64,000 nt of DNA. Origin: JAHEDT01 sp963825615 (GTDB lineage Bacteria > Desulfobacterota > Desulfuromonadia > Desulfuromonadales > BM103). The notes beneath the pieces were generated by a model that was given only the letters and a program-made list of their open reading frames with translations, did not search any database and had not been told where the DNA came from. The position numbers were made by a program, and so were the translations under genes. This document shows, in pieces, positions 29,731-39,354 of this stretch. The stretch covers positions 549,700-613,699 of the forward strand of contig CAWGTV010000003.1 of assembly GCA_963825615.1 (NCBI GenBank), written 5' to 3'. Position 1 is the first letter of the stretch. Each line of letters opens with the position of its first letter.

Positions 29731-29942
29731 CACCGCGTTCTAAATCGGGAGTTCAGGCGGGGGACTATATTGAGAGTTATGATAACAAACCTCTGTCTTC
29801 TGTCGACGAACTTCGCGCCTCCATTCGGGAAGCAGAAGCGTCAGGGAAGAAGCTTGTTGTAATTGTGATTTATCGAGGGACAGAAAGGATAGTTAAGGAG
29901 ATCGGTCCGGGTCGAATGGGTATAACCCTTGTCGAAGAATAA
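29715..29942 (+). CDS. PDZ-domain fragment, probably C-terminal part of the preceding protein
   Basis: An open frame overlapping the end of the previous reading. From about 29,745 it encodes a PDZ half-domain: SGVQAGDYIESYDNKPLSSVDELRASIREA and a final beta strand RIVKEIGPGRMGITLVEE. It has no good ribosome-binding site, and its first dozen residues do not look like protein. It is therefore probably joined to the upstream PNGase F-like protein, or to another frame-broken segment in the 29,590-29,745 interval where a third frame is open (ILYRSPAQLLPAPVLQILDV). Confidence 0.5.
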   Translation: MSRKIAPRSKSGVQAGDYIESYDNKPLSSVDELRASIREAEASGKKLVVIVIYRGTERIVKEIGPGRMGITLVEE

Positions 29943-30185
29943 TTGGGACATTTTCCGTCACAAGAAGCTCCCTTCCCAGAGGTCATGATAGACTGCACCT
30001 CTTAACGAGTTATGCCGTGACAGCATTTTCTCCGGCCTAGAGGAGAACTATAAACAAGGCTCTCTTTTTGGCCTCTTTTCTAAAGCGTATTCACAATCAA
30101 CCACAAAACCCAGACACAAATTACTTGAGGCTCAGTTCAAAACATATGATATAGTGTCTGAAAAATCAGAAAGGAAATTTATTTA

Positions 30186-30536
30186 ATGTCTACTTCTTTC
30201 AAACTTTTGATCCTCTGTTTCACTATGGCGATCGTGGCCACCCAAGTTCAGGCGTTCCCCGGTGCAGCGGCACCGGCCGGTCAATCCCAGACTAACGCCC
30301 CTTCTTTCATTACGGTTAAGGGAACAGTCATCGAGACCATGAATGCTTCTGGCTATACCTACTTGCACCTCGAAAATGAAGGCCAGAAAAGCTGGGCCGC
30401 GATCCCTGCAACTGAGATTAAGGTTGGAGATCAAGTTGAACTTGCCGCAGGAATGGAAATGAACAATTTCCAGAGCAAAACCCTCGATCGCACCTTCGAC
30501 TCGATAATTTTTTCACAAGGGATTGTCAAACGTTAG
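30186..30536 (+). CDS. Exported OB-fold protein (NrfJ-like)
   Basis: 116 residues with a signal peptide (ILCFTMAIVATQVQA) and a small beta-barrel: ITVKGTVIETMNASGYTYLHLENEGQKSWAAIP followed by IKVGDQVELAAGMEM. This pattern is that of small periplasmic OB-fold proteins found near cytochrome genes in Geobacter and Shewanella (NrfJ-related). AAAGGA lies 10 bases before ATG 30186. Role unknown; perhaps assists cytochrome or metal handling. Confidence 0.75.
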   Translation: MSTSFKLLILCFTMAIVATQVQAFPGAAAPAGQSQTNAPSFITVKGTVIETMNASGYTYLHLENEGQKSWAAIPATEIKVGDQVELAAGMEMNNFQSKTLDRTFDSIIFSQGIVKR

Positions 30537-30571
30537 AGTTTAGAGCCTGTAGATATCCGACCTCTCTATCG

Positions 30572-30612
30572 AAAAAGGCTGGGGATGCCAAATGGCTCCC
30601 CGGCCTTTTTTA
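30572..30612 (+). terminator. Rho-independent terminator
   Basis: AAAAAGGC-TGGGGA-GCC on the left arm (from 30572) pairs with GGC-TCCCC-GGCCTTTTT on the right arm, ending in six T (30605-30610). It ends the OB-fold gene transcript. Confidence 0.82.
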
Positions 30613-30683
30613 TTCGCATATATTTGAATTTACGATATCTGCAAAGCACCTTATACAAAATGCGCAAGGACAGCATGGATGGT

Positions 30684-31466
30684 TCACATCTGACGGGGCG
30701 TCATGAAAGACAGCGGCTTTCTGAGGGACGTCATCAAGATCGCCAACAGGACCTTGACCATGTAGTAAAGGCTCAGAAATCCATGGATGGAAGACCCGCC
30801 TGACTGTCGTTCCAACATACGCGTGGGAACTTCTGCCAGGTGAAAGCCATTTTTGCCGAGCAAAATCACCGCTTCAGGTTCAGGATAATCCACCGGGTAA
30901 TGGCGAGCCAAAAACTCGATTGTCCGCCGATCATAGGCACGAAACCCTGACGTGTTGTCAGTGATGGTTTGACCAATGAGTAAAGAGTTGACCACCATGA
31001 AGACCTTGATACCGAGACGACGGACAAAAGTCGATCGATAGCCCGAATGCCTCTCGATAAAGCGTGAACCGATCACCATGCCAGCACCTTTTTTTTCAAG
31101 AGCATTGAGCAGTTTGGGGATTTCTCCAGCAATATGCTGGCCATCACCGTCGAACTGGACGGCGAGCCGGTATCCACGACGGGCGGCCCATTTGAAACCT
31201 GTCTGCACAGCTCCGCCGATGCCTAGGTTGTTCGGTAGATTGACGACCAAAGCCTGTCGAGTGGCCTTGGCATTATCGTAGGTACCATCCTGAGAGCCAT
31301 CGTTGACCACGAGGATGTCGGGATTGAGGTCAAGGGTCTTGAGATCAGCAATGACCCGGCCGATATTCTCAGCTTCGTTGTAAGCCGGGACAATCACCAG
31401 GACATCGGAATTCTTTTGCGCAATATTCGAACGAATGTTGGGAAGCTTGCGGTTCAGATTGGACAA
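30684..31466 (-). CDS. Family 2 glycosyltransferase, polyprenyl-phosphate (DPM1-like) type
   Basis: 260 residues. GT-A fold: VLVIVPAYNEAENIGRVI at about 22-40, VVNDGSQDGT, the DXD region VQFDGDGQH and SGFRAYDRRTIEFLA. The C-terminus has two weak hydrophobic segments, as in dolichol-phosphate-mannose-type enzymes. It probably transfers a sugar to undecaprenyl phosphate for envelope glycan synthesis. It overlaps the DUF2304 gene by 13 bases; these two families are very often adjacent. Confidence 0.9.
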   Translation of the reverse strand: MSNLNRKLPNIRSNIAQKNSDVLVIVPAYNEAENIGRVIADLKTLDLNPDILVVNDGSQDGTYDNAKATRQALVVNLPNNLGIGGAVQTGFKWAARRGYRLAVQFDGDGQHIAGEIPKLLNALEKKGAGMVIGSRFIERHSGYRSTFVRRLGIKVFMVVNSLLIGQTITDNTSGFRAYDRRTIEFLARHYPVDYPEPEAVILLGKNGFHLAEVPTRMLERQSGGSSIHGFLSLYYMVKVLLAILMTSLRKPLSFMTPRQM

Positions 31467-31792
31467 CCCAACTCCTGAATCATTTCCTTGTTTTGGTCAG
31501 TCAGGCGCGTAATGACCACAGTGATATGCACCAGTACCAAAGTGATGAAACCGGCGATGATCAGCAGGATTATCGTCGGTTTGTAAGCGATGCCGAACAA
31601 GTTGCCCAAACGATCGACCGCATATCTGTCGAGCGACATATAAAGAAACACGACAGCTGTGGCAAACCAGAGGATGGAATACTCCTCCTTAACCTTGCGT
31701 TGTTTGACCAGCAGAAAAATGGTGGCAAAAACAGCCAGGCTGAAGAGAATGGAAAAGAATTGAATTCTGTCAATCGGGAAAAAATCCAACAT
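31454..31792 (-). CDS. DUF2304 membrane protein
   Basis: 112 residues with three hydrophobic helices. The short motif KEEYSILWFATAVVFLYMSL is typical of DUF2304 proteins, which accompany DPM1-like glycosyltransferases. It is translationally coupled to the downstream glycosyltransferase gene. Function not established; a membrane partner or flippase-type helper is an inference from context. Confidence 0.85.
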   Translation of the reverse strand: MLDFFPIDRIQFFSILFSLAVFATIFLLVKQRKVKEEYSILWFATAVVFLYMSLDRYAVDRLGNLFGIAYKPTIILLIIAGFITLVLVHITVVITRLTDQNKEMIQELGCPI

Positions 31793-31825
31793 TATCTTGC
31801 TTCTCCCTGTAGCCGATCTCAGCGA

Positions 31826-32853
31826 TCAATCATTATCAAGCAACTCCTTCAAAGTAATACGATGAGCGCACAAAAGATCCGAAAATTCATGCATGGTCAA
31901 ACGCCTTTTTTCCATCACAGCCCGGCGCTTGCGAAACATTCGCGGAAAGAACCGCAGGCTATCGAAAATCCCCTTGCCCAGAGCCTTAACGAGTTCGCCC
32001 CGCGAGTCGCTGGCTCGAAACTCACTACCGGCACCACTCCCGCACAAGAACGGTACGCACTTGCTCAAGGTAGCGCAGAAGGGTGAACAACGGCAGCAGC
32101 AACAGACGTCGGAGAGGAAAGTTTTTCACTGCGACCCAGTAGTGGTTGCGCTCGACCAGGTAGACCTTGAAGGACGAAAAGCTCCCGCTGCTCTGGGAAT
32201 ATTTATGATAAACAACGGCCTGGGTGGCCAGAACGGCATCCCATCCGGCCAGTCTTCCGCGCAGACCGAGGTCCGAATCCTCGGCGTAGGCGAAAAAATC
32301 GTCGTCGAAAAAACCGATTTCGTCAATCATCGCCCGTCGGTACAAAGCTGCACAGGCACTGGGAAAGAGGATATCTTCCACCTCCCGCAATTGGAGAGTT
32401 GACCAGCGCCTGTTGCGGAAACGTCCCCGCGACATCCCGTCCCGACAGATTCCCATCCCGATCGAATCAATAATATCCGGTCGGTAAAACGAACAGATTC
32501 GGCAACCCACCATGCCGGCCCTCAGGATGGGCGTCCGCAGTGTCTGACCATAGCTTCCAGCCAATCCGGCTCAGCCCGGGTGTCGTTGTTCAGTGTGACG
32601 ATATAATTGCCAAAAGCGCATGTCCAGTCCACGGTTGTTCCCTTTGGCAAAGCCCGTATTTTCATCAAGAAGCAGCAGCTTCACCCAAGGATAGTGCTCA
32701 CGGACAAAAGACACGGAATTATCCTCAGAGCCATTGTCCACGAGAGATGACCTCAAAATCTTTGAAGGTCTGTTCCGCCAGACTGTCAAGACAATCTGGA
32801 AGGTGAGACAAGCCGTTCCAGTTGACAATGAGGATGGAAACAAGCGGTTGCAA
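31826..32853 (-). CDS. Family 2 glycosyltransferase (rhamnosyltransferase-like), several frame breaks
   Basis: Joined across frames it gives a typical protein of about 340 residues. From TTG 32853 (GGGGG upstream) the reading is LVSILIVNWNGLSHLPDCLDSL. After a break near 32,750 it continues VDNGSEDNSVSFVREHYPWVKLLLLDENTGFAKGNN, and after breaks near 32,615-32,570 it gives IGFFDDDFFAYAEDSDLGLRGRLAGW. A last shift near 32,050 leads into a basic C-terminal tail. Catalytic acidic motifs survive. O-antigen or exopolysaccharide synthesis is likely from its neighbours. The number of breaks suggests read error, but a true pseudogene cannot be excluded. Confidence 0.78.
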
Positions 32854-33510
32854 AAGACCCCCTACGGTCAATGGCCGTTCTTCTTTGCATACGAACTCGA
32901 CTGCTACAAAACATTTCCGGCTGTTCTATCCCCTCAACGCCTTGACACAAGCGCATTTCTAGTGAGCCAGCTTAGCATATTATCACGAAAAAATTGCGCC
33001 GTTTATAGGAATTTTCAGGCATAACGTTGAGAAATTTATGAGCAGACGTATGCTATAAGTTATAGTAAGATTGGTCAATGTCGCGGTTAGTATCCTCACA
33101 GGGTTATTTTGCCGCAAATCATGAGATATAATTGCTTAATACGTTGGCGGATCCAAAACCGCACAGCATATTCCCAATGGAAGAATTTTGACGGGAATTT
33201 CTTGACTTTATTGTTATAATTCGTATAGTTGAATTGCGTTTTTGAAATTTTTTAGTTTTTTGGGAACCTGGGAACACTAAGCCACCTGACTCCATCTAAA
33301 AGTAGCTTGTTAGTTATCCGGGTTGCCTGTGGCCTTTCAAGTGGGTCTATTGAGCAACTTTTTATTTTTCATGGCGACACATTTGAGAGGGAAGTTTGTC
33401 CCGAGTAGAGGTCAGATTTCTTGGCATTATTTAATGACAGAGTTATTCAACTCGCTGTGATCATAGCACCAATTTGGGTATCATTTATTTCTGGGTTTTA
33501 AGGAGGTATC
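32854..33510. other. AT-rich intergenic region with a long leader for the cytochrome gene
   Basis: About 650 bases without a credible ORF. It holds the likely promoter of the cytochrome gene (33212-33220) and a leader of some 285 bases. Part of the leader (33270-33335) has short resemblances to c-di-GMP-I (GEMM) riboswitches: GGGA, AAGCCAC and CCGGGTTGCC. The match is incomplete and is treated as a finding, not a feature call. The Shine-Dalgarno AAGGAGG at 33500-33506 belongs to the cytochrome gene. Confidence 0.5.
33212..33220 (+). promoter_or_regulatory. Extended -10 promoter candidate for the multiheme cytochrome
   Basis: TGTTATAAT fits the extended -10 pattern TG-N-TATAAT. No good -35 element lies at standard distance. 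Transcription from here would give a leader of about 285 bases. Confidence 0.4.
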
Positions 33511-34924
33511 ATGGAACGGGATAAAACTGAACACACTAAATCAGCAGGCTTCTCAAATCACCGAGTAAAATCAAAAGAACGGCTTCTACAGGGCATAGCC
33601 ATGCTGATGGCGGCTTTGCTCTTCATTTTCGTATGGGTCTCTCCATCGGTTGCCAGCGATTGTGATGCGTGCATCTCGTGCCATGGTGATTTTTGACGAT
33701 ATCCATGGTGCTTTTAACCACACTCCGGGGGCAATAAGCGGCTCGGTTGTTCTCTTCAACGACGACAGTCACGACAGTGCCGGTTGGGTAGGCAACAAGC
33801 CATACTTCTCCGTAGCAGTCAACTGCAGCACCTGCCACATAAGCAATCTGACCGCGATTCACGGCAATTTTTGCGCTACCTGCCATCCCCAGCCCTATGA
33901 CTCGCTTGGAGGGAACTGGGGAGGGACCTGCCAGCAGGGAGGGTGCCATACCGTTTACCACGAGGATACCATCAAGGCCCACTTGCCTTGGGCAAATACA
34001 GCGAATCCGGCCAATGATTGTTTAAAGTGCCATATAAGTTTTCAAGACATGAACGTCACCCAAGCCCAATGCCTGAACTGCCATGCGTCATACACTTCAG
34101 ATGTTACACCGCCGGTGACGACTTCAGATGCCCAGGCCGTTTATGAGGGAGGAGCCAAAATTGTCTTCTCGATCAGCGATAACGGCAAGGTGGGAATCGG
34201 GACAACCTTCTACAAGCTTGACAGTGGAACGGTTAATGCTGGTTCAGGTGTAACCCTCAACAGTCCCGGGCCACATACTCTCGAGTTCTGGTCCGTTGAC
34301 CAGTCTGGAAACATCGAGTCTCCGACCAAGACCGCATCTTTTCAAATCTTGTCAGACACGACTCCACCAACAACAACCTCGAACGCTATTGAAGGGGGCA
34401 CTTATTATCAGGGCGCGCTCATCACCCTCACGGCAACAGACAACAGTGCCACGGGCGTTAAAACCACCTACTATAAGCTGAACAACGGTCCAACCCAAAT
34501 TGGGAAATATGTGCAAATCCCTGCTACAGCGGGAACAATCAGCTATACGCTTGACTTCTGGTCCGAAGACTATGCGTATAACGTTGAGGTCGAGAATACT
34601 GTATCCTTCACTGTCATAAGCGGTGGTGGGACCCTCCGCCTGGTGTGGGGCGATAGCGACGCAGCGAACCCGGCTTACCCCCCCGCAGCCGGCGATTCAG
34701 CCTCTTGGACTATCCGGACAGGATCACCGACGGGGCCGGTATTCAGGACTGGATCTGCAACATACTACTGGAACGGTATTAGTACCATCGACCTGCCGAT
34801 TAATAATCAAGCGTATTACGGCAGAGTCAATTGGATTTGGCAATACGGTGAAGAAAGTGGCTCTGTGAACTTCGGACCGTTTAATGTTACGACACCCGGC
34901 CAGACGTTTAGGGTTCAATACTAA
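33511..34924 (+). CDS. Exported multiheme c-type cytochrome with OmpL47-like beta-sandwich repeats, one frame break
   Basis: The N-terminus (ATG 33511, AAGGAGG upstream) has a long signal peptide, then DCDACISCHGDF. One extra T in the run at about 33,692-33,696 breaks the frame; restoring it leads straight into DDIHGAFNH and the rest to 34924. Heme sites in the first 150 residues: CISCH, CSTCH, CATCH, an expanded CQQGGCH, CLKCH and CLNCH, i.e. five CXXCH and one CX4CH. Two OmpL47-type sandwich repeats follow (TPPVTTSDA and TPPTTTSNA, each with an FYKL/YYKL core and LEFWS/LDFWS motif). A further C-terminal beta domain completes it. Probable outer-surface electron-transfer protein. Confidence 0.85.
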
Positions 34925-35017
34925 GAATCGGCCTTACTGTCAGGTCATAACCCCTAAGCCTCTTCTGGCGGAACATTTTTTGGACGTTCTCGTCAGGGTC
35001 TCGTTGAGTAGCCCCAC

Positions 35018-35051
35018 AACAAAGGCCTTCTTTCGAAGGCCTTTGTTGTTT
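35018..35051 (+). terminator. Rho-independent terminator after the cytochrome gene
   Basis: ACAAAGGCCTTC (35018-35030 region) pairs with GAAGGCCTTTGT around a TTTC loop and is followed by TGTTTGG. The 270 bases from here to the cyclase gene show no convincing ORF. Confidence 0.8.
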
Positions 35052-35326
35052 GGAGTTTTGATCAGAGGCCATGCAAGCCTGTTGTCTTTGATTGACTTCG
35101 TTGAACCAACCTAACAGAAATGCAGAAAAAATCCGTACAAGAACAGGGTTCTCAATCAAGCATGTGGGACGTGATCTTAGACTTTGTCAGTCGAAGAAGA
35201 GACAAACATGCACGTATGCACTTCAAAGTGGACTCCATCAGAACACAATCGCTGCGTGGGAGGGTTTCTTCGCATGGCCGTTGAAAAAAACCTTTTTAAA
35301 TTCATTCACTAGGCTATGAGGACACT

Positions 35327-36032
35327 ATGAAAAACAGGCGTTTCATTCACGATATCTCATTACCAATTTCTGAATCAATTGCAGTATGGCCGGGAGACTC
35401 CCCTGTAAAAATTCAGTATTCTACTCATCTTTCAAAAGGAGACAATGCCACGACAAGTCTACTAACACTTAGTGCACATACCGGAACTCATGTTGACGCC
35501 CCTGCTCACTTTATTTTGGATGGCGAAGGCGTTGACAAAGTGGATCTTGATATATTGGTGGGGAAGACTTTGGTTGTAGAAGTATTGGATGCGGCCGCTC
35601 TCACGGCTCCCGTTTTAGAATCGCTTTCGATCTTGCCTGGCTTTGAACGAATCTTGTTTCATACTCAAAATTCCCGAAATTGGGGCAAGAATCTCGCCGA
35701 CGTTCAACAAAGAATACGTGTCCATTTCTGAGGATGGTGCAGCGTGGCTTGTTTCTCGTGGGTTCCGTCTTGTCGGCATTGATTCCTTCTCTGTTGCACC
35801 TTTCGAGGACGGGACTGCCACGCATCATGCATTGCTTTCTGCAGGCATTGTCATTGTCGAGGGCCTTAATCTGCACGGAATTCGACCAGGGATTTATGAT
35901 TTGGTCTGTTTACCGCTGAAAATTGTCGGCGTAGACGGTGCCCCCGCCAGAGCTGTTCTGATCGAGACCATAGAAAATATTCAATGTGATGAAATGAATC
36001 CGGCAAACCGGGGGGCCCGCAACTCCGATTAA
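35327..36032 (+). CDS. Cyclase-family (kynurenine formamidase-like) metal hydrolase, one frame break
   Basis: The first frame gives HDISLPISESIAVWPGDSP and the metal-binding signature HTGTHVDAPAHF (about residues 51-62), typical of the cyclase/arylformamidase family. Near 35,690 one extra A changes the frame, and the second frame continues ISPTFNKEYVSISEDGAAWLVSRG, then IDSFSVAPFED and the closing strands to 36032. The joined length, about 235 residues, is normal. Substrate unknown; family members hydrolyse N-formylkynurenine or related amides or lactones. Start ATG 35327 with GAGGA upstream. Confidence 0.83.
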
Positions 36033-36412
36033 CCATCCAGCTATTTTTCAGAGAGATGAAAGCAATCCTGAGTCATCATTGCAGACGTTATTGAAAATTC
36101 CCTTATTTTAAGGCTTATATACCAAATGTATACATGCACCTACCAAACACACTCTTGAACTCGTTAATTTTGATGAACAAATATCAAGCTTGATTTGATG
36201 TCTCCTGTTTGCCTGTTAAATATATAATCAGGCTATCCACATTTTTTGACTTCAGCATTCTATCAGTTACATTATGGGGTATGCGTTTTGTATCCTCGAC
36301 ATAATGTTTTGCCTGAGGCTATGATGCTAGGATCAATCCTCTTGAATCCTTCGACACTATCTGTTGTGTCACGTCATCAAATTATTATGACGTTTAATAT
36401 TGGAGAAACCGA
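36033..36412. other. AT-rich intergenic region
   Basis: About 380 bases with no credible ORF, hairpin terminator or consensus promoter. It contains the upstream region of the lipoprotein gene, including a GGAG site at 36402-36405. Confidence 0.4.
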
Positions 36413-37066
36413 ATGATGACCGCATTAAAGCTGTTGGCAGTTTCACTTGTTGGAGTTCTCGCAACCGCATGCTCAGGCACTAAAGTCAGCGGTTCCTGGT
36501 CAAGCCAGGACTACCAGGCAAAATCAAGAACGTCTATATCATCGGGATTGCCAAGAATGATTTGAACCGCATGATTTTTGAGAACACGTTCAACAGACGC
36601 TTGGCCGAAGAGGGAGTCAATGCGACTCCAAGCTACCCGGACCTGCCAACAAATCAGGAGGCCGATCGGGAAACCATCATCCAAAAGATGCGGGCCAATC
36701 AATGCTGATTCAGTTCTGCTGACCAGAGTGATCGACCAGCGGACGAAGGCCACGTTCACCTCTGGGGGGAGAGGTTATCAATATGTACCGGGACCTTCCT
36801 TCAGGGAGGCCCAAGTCTATGAACGCCTCCCCTATTACAATAACTGGAGCAGTTATTACAGCAGTGGGTACCAAGTCGTGACACAGGCGCCGACCGTCAC
36901 GAAACTCGTTGTCCTGAACGTAGAATCCGTCTTGTACGATCTGAAAACCGAGGAGCTAATCTGGTCCGCGCGCATGGAAACGGATCTGGAGACGAACCTC
37001 GAAGACATGATGAAGAAATTTGTCGATGAAGCGGTCAAAGATCTCAAAGCAAAAGGATTTATATAA
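36413..37066 (+). CDS. Lipoprotein of unknown function, two frame breaks
   Basis: The N-terminus, MMTALKLLAVSLVGVLATAC, is a lipoprotein signal with the cysteine at residue 20. The frame breaks near 36,515, after which KNVYIIGIAKNDLNRMIFENTFNRRLAEEGV continues. It breaks again near 36,698, where ADSVLLTRVIDQRTKATF leads to the C-terminus (VDEAVKDLKAKGFI, 37066). The joined product is about 217 residues. A region rich in tyrosine and serine (YYNNWSSYYSSGY) is notable. The fold resembles small outer-membrane lipoproteins of DUF4136/DUF4410 type, but this is tentative. Confidence 0.65.
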
Positions 37067-37136
37067 ATTTGTTTGTTCATGATCGACTGAAAACCAACTT
37101 CAGAATGACATCGAATTGATCAGTTAAGGTTAAATC

Positions 37137-37655
37137 ATGAAATTACGCAAAGAGATTATCATAATACTCTCAAGTCTTTGCCTTTTGGGTTGCAGTCCTT
37201 CGACGAAATCTCAGGTCTGGACGTCCAATAGATGTTGTCTTCAGCGATTTTAAAGCTTTTGATATTCAGCCGGTTGCCAACGCAACTGGTCACTTCATCA
37301 GTCCGGATATCCTGTCTTTTTTGACTACGAGTCTCAAAGAACAGTTTAAGACAAAAAACCTACAACTCATTGATTCCTCTGTAGACGGAAAAGGATGTCC
37401 TGTCTGTGCAAAGTGAGCTTTTGAAATATAAATTTCAGTTTTGGACAGGTCCGCCACCGCCCTCAGGGCACACGACAGGACTGTGCGTCATCCGCACGCG
37501 ATTACTGCAAACATCATCAGGCACTGTTGTCGCAGAAATTGTTACGGTCAATACTGTCGATGTCGGGCGAGGAATGTTGGAAGCGAAAGAACCCGGAATC
37601 TTTTTTGAGAGACTCAACGGAGAAAATCGCCAAAGAAGTTGTGAAGATGATGTGA
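37137..37655 (+). CDS. Second lipoprotein of unknown function, three frame breaks
   Basis: ATG 37137 begins a lipoprotein signal (IIIILSSLCLLGC). Breaks near 37,228, 37,395 and 37,585 separate the segments VVFSDFKAFDIQPVANATG, KDVLSVQSELLKYKFQFW with VNTVDVGRGML, and STEKIAKEVVKMM, which ends at 37655. The joined length is about 172 residues. The composition and ending are those of DUF4410-like lipoproteins (tentative). It lies 70 bases after the preceding lipoprotein gene, so the two may form an operon. The longer ORF continuing past 37655 in the wrong frame is not believed. Confidence 0.55.
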
Positions 37656-37904
37656 CCGATTCATCCTTTTTCCAGGCGGATTACATCGGCCGACGTGTAA
37701 CCTTGACCAGAAGATTTGCCTTGCCAAACATTTCTATTCACTGTTCTTTAGATGGACATCTAGAAATTTTCAACACTCCTAAGCGATTTCTTTAGAACTT
37801 GAAATCCTGATATTCGACTGATTTTTAAGTCGTTATTCATCAAATAATGGCCATCTCAAATGATTACCAAGGGGCCATTTTTATATTTTTTATTGTTATA
37901 AGTT

Positions 37905-37940
37905 AAAAAAATGCCCCGCCGGAAAAAGCGGGGCATTTTA
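37905..37940 (-). terminator. Rho-independent terminator
   Basis: AAATGCCCCGC (ending about 37919) pairs with GCGGGGCATTT (37928-37938). On the minus strand it is followed by six or more T. It ends the coiled-coil gene and could also stop plus-strand transcripts. Confidence 0.85.
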
Positions 37941-37957
37941 GAAAATCATGACAATTC

Positions 37958-38894
37958 TTATGGATTAATCTTAAAACAGGTAGCAATAGCGAATATATCA
38001 TTAGCAGCATCGCTAATATTCCTGGCTCGCAAAACTGTGTATTGGAGAGGTGGATCAAAATTTTCTGAATCGACTTCATTGTATGCGTCAGCGACATCCC
38101 AGCCTGCTGCAGAGGCAAAACCTGATCCCGTGACAGAGTATCCCTCCGGGCATATAGCTAAAATTTGTTTAAATGCTCCTGGGGCTGCGTAATCCAGCGT
38201 ATAAACATAAGTGGACTGCAATGTCCCACTGCCGCCACCTCCCGCGATTCCGCAAACCACTCCGCCATTCTCATCGATTTGTATAGCCGCTGCACCATTC
38301 GGGCAAATACCGGCGAGCAGGTTCTGCTTCAGTGCCAAATCTTTATTGATCTGGGTTATTTGTGACTGGAGTCCAACGATCAAAGCTGTATTCTCATCAA
38401 TTTGGGTCTGAAGGCTCGTATCCAAAGCAATAACCTGTGATTCTGTCATAAATTTTGCGGATTGAAGACTATTAATCTGCAGACTGTTTAGCTCGATTTG
38501 TGCCAGAAGTGCTGAATTATCTTGTGTGGGAATGGCCGCGATGTCCGCTTTAATAATGGCATTTTCCATGCTGGAGGTCAGAAATTAACAAATCAATTTG
38601 TCCTATATCGCTCACATTGTTAGCTACAAGAACTTCTAATGCCGCATTCCGCTCTTCCAAATCTGCGATTGCAACTTCGCTTGCTTCAATCCGACCCTCT
38701 AACGAGTCAACACGGCCCGTAAGATTTTCGATCTTTTCATCGATGCTAAGGACCGCTGCATTAACGACTTCCACGATCTGACCGTTAATCGCAACAAAAG
38801 GCTTTCCTTTGGGATTACTCCCAGCAATTGATGATGTCACACCCATTGCCAGCGATAGTGTTGCACATAGTAGCACTACAAATGTTCTCTTCAT
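37958..38894 (-). CDS. Secreted coiled-coil protein, one frame break
   Basis: From ATG 38894 (GGGGGAAG upstream) a signal peptide (VVLLCATLSLAMGVTSSIAG) precedes a long coiled coil. The coil contains VEVVNAAVLSIDEKIENLTGRVDSLEGRIEASEVAIADLEERN and, after a break near 38,565, SLQINSLQ, DTSLQTQIDENTALIVGLQSQITQINKDLALKQ. A glycine-rich link (GGGGSG) leads to a compact C-terminal domain of about 70 residues with CPEGYSVTGSGFAS and two cysteines. The architecture, stalk plus globular tip, suggests a surface fibre or adhesin-like protein; this is inference. Confidence 0.68.
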
Positions 38895-39354
38895 TGTTCT
38901 TCCCCCTTTTCGAGTTTTAAGGTTCAATTTTAAAGGCATCCCATTGCCTACAAAACCGAACAGCGTAATATTTTCACTGTCACATAGAGCTAAGCATAAA
39001 AGATGCCAACAATACATTTTTCAATATTATGCCACAAATACAAGCACTTATAAACATACATTACGCAATAAGTGATTTTTTTTAAATTGTTATTTTGACT
39101 TAAGCCTAGTACAAAAATGGTCAAATTACATAAAATACTCATTATCAGATACTCTAATTTTTAGAGCCTGACTCAAATTGAGAAATCTTCATAAATTAAC
39201 GATTGAATCATAATATTTACTTTGTCAAACCATCAAATATACGTCTTACTAGTTCAGGTGAGGATTGGCATTTCATGTTCAAGTTATGAACAACATCTCT
39301 CTATCCAGCTAATATTGGTTGCATTTCTTAAATGTTTCATTTAATGTTCATTTC
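38895..39354. other. AT-rich divergent intergenic region
   Basis: About 460 bases between the coiled-coil gene (minus) and the regulator gene (plus). No ORF is supported. The last 80 bases carry the two TGTTCA-N5-TGAACA operators listed separately. Confidence 0.5.
39276..39292. promoter_or_regulatory. Operator site 1, TGTTCA-N5-TGAACA
   Basis: A perfect 6-bp inverted repeat with spacer AGTTA, 63 bases before the start of the regulator gene. An identical repeat occurs at 39345. Confidence 0.65.

Noticed and set aside
35119..35283. Short plus-strand ORF between the cytochrome and cyclase genes
   Set aside because: No Shine-Dalgarno, no motif and no sign of conservation; likely chance.
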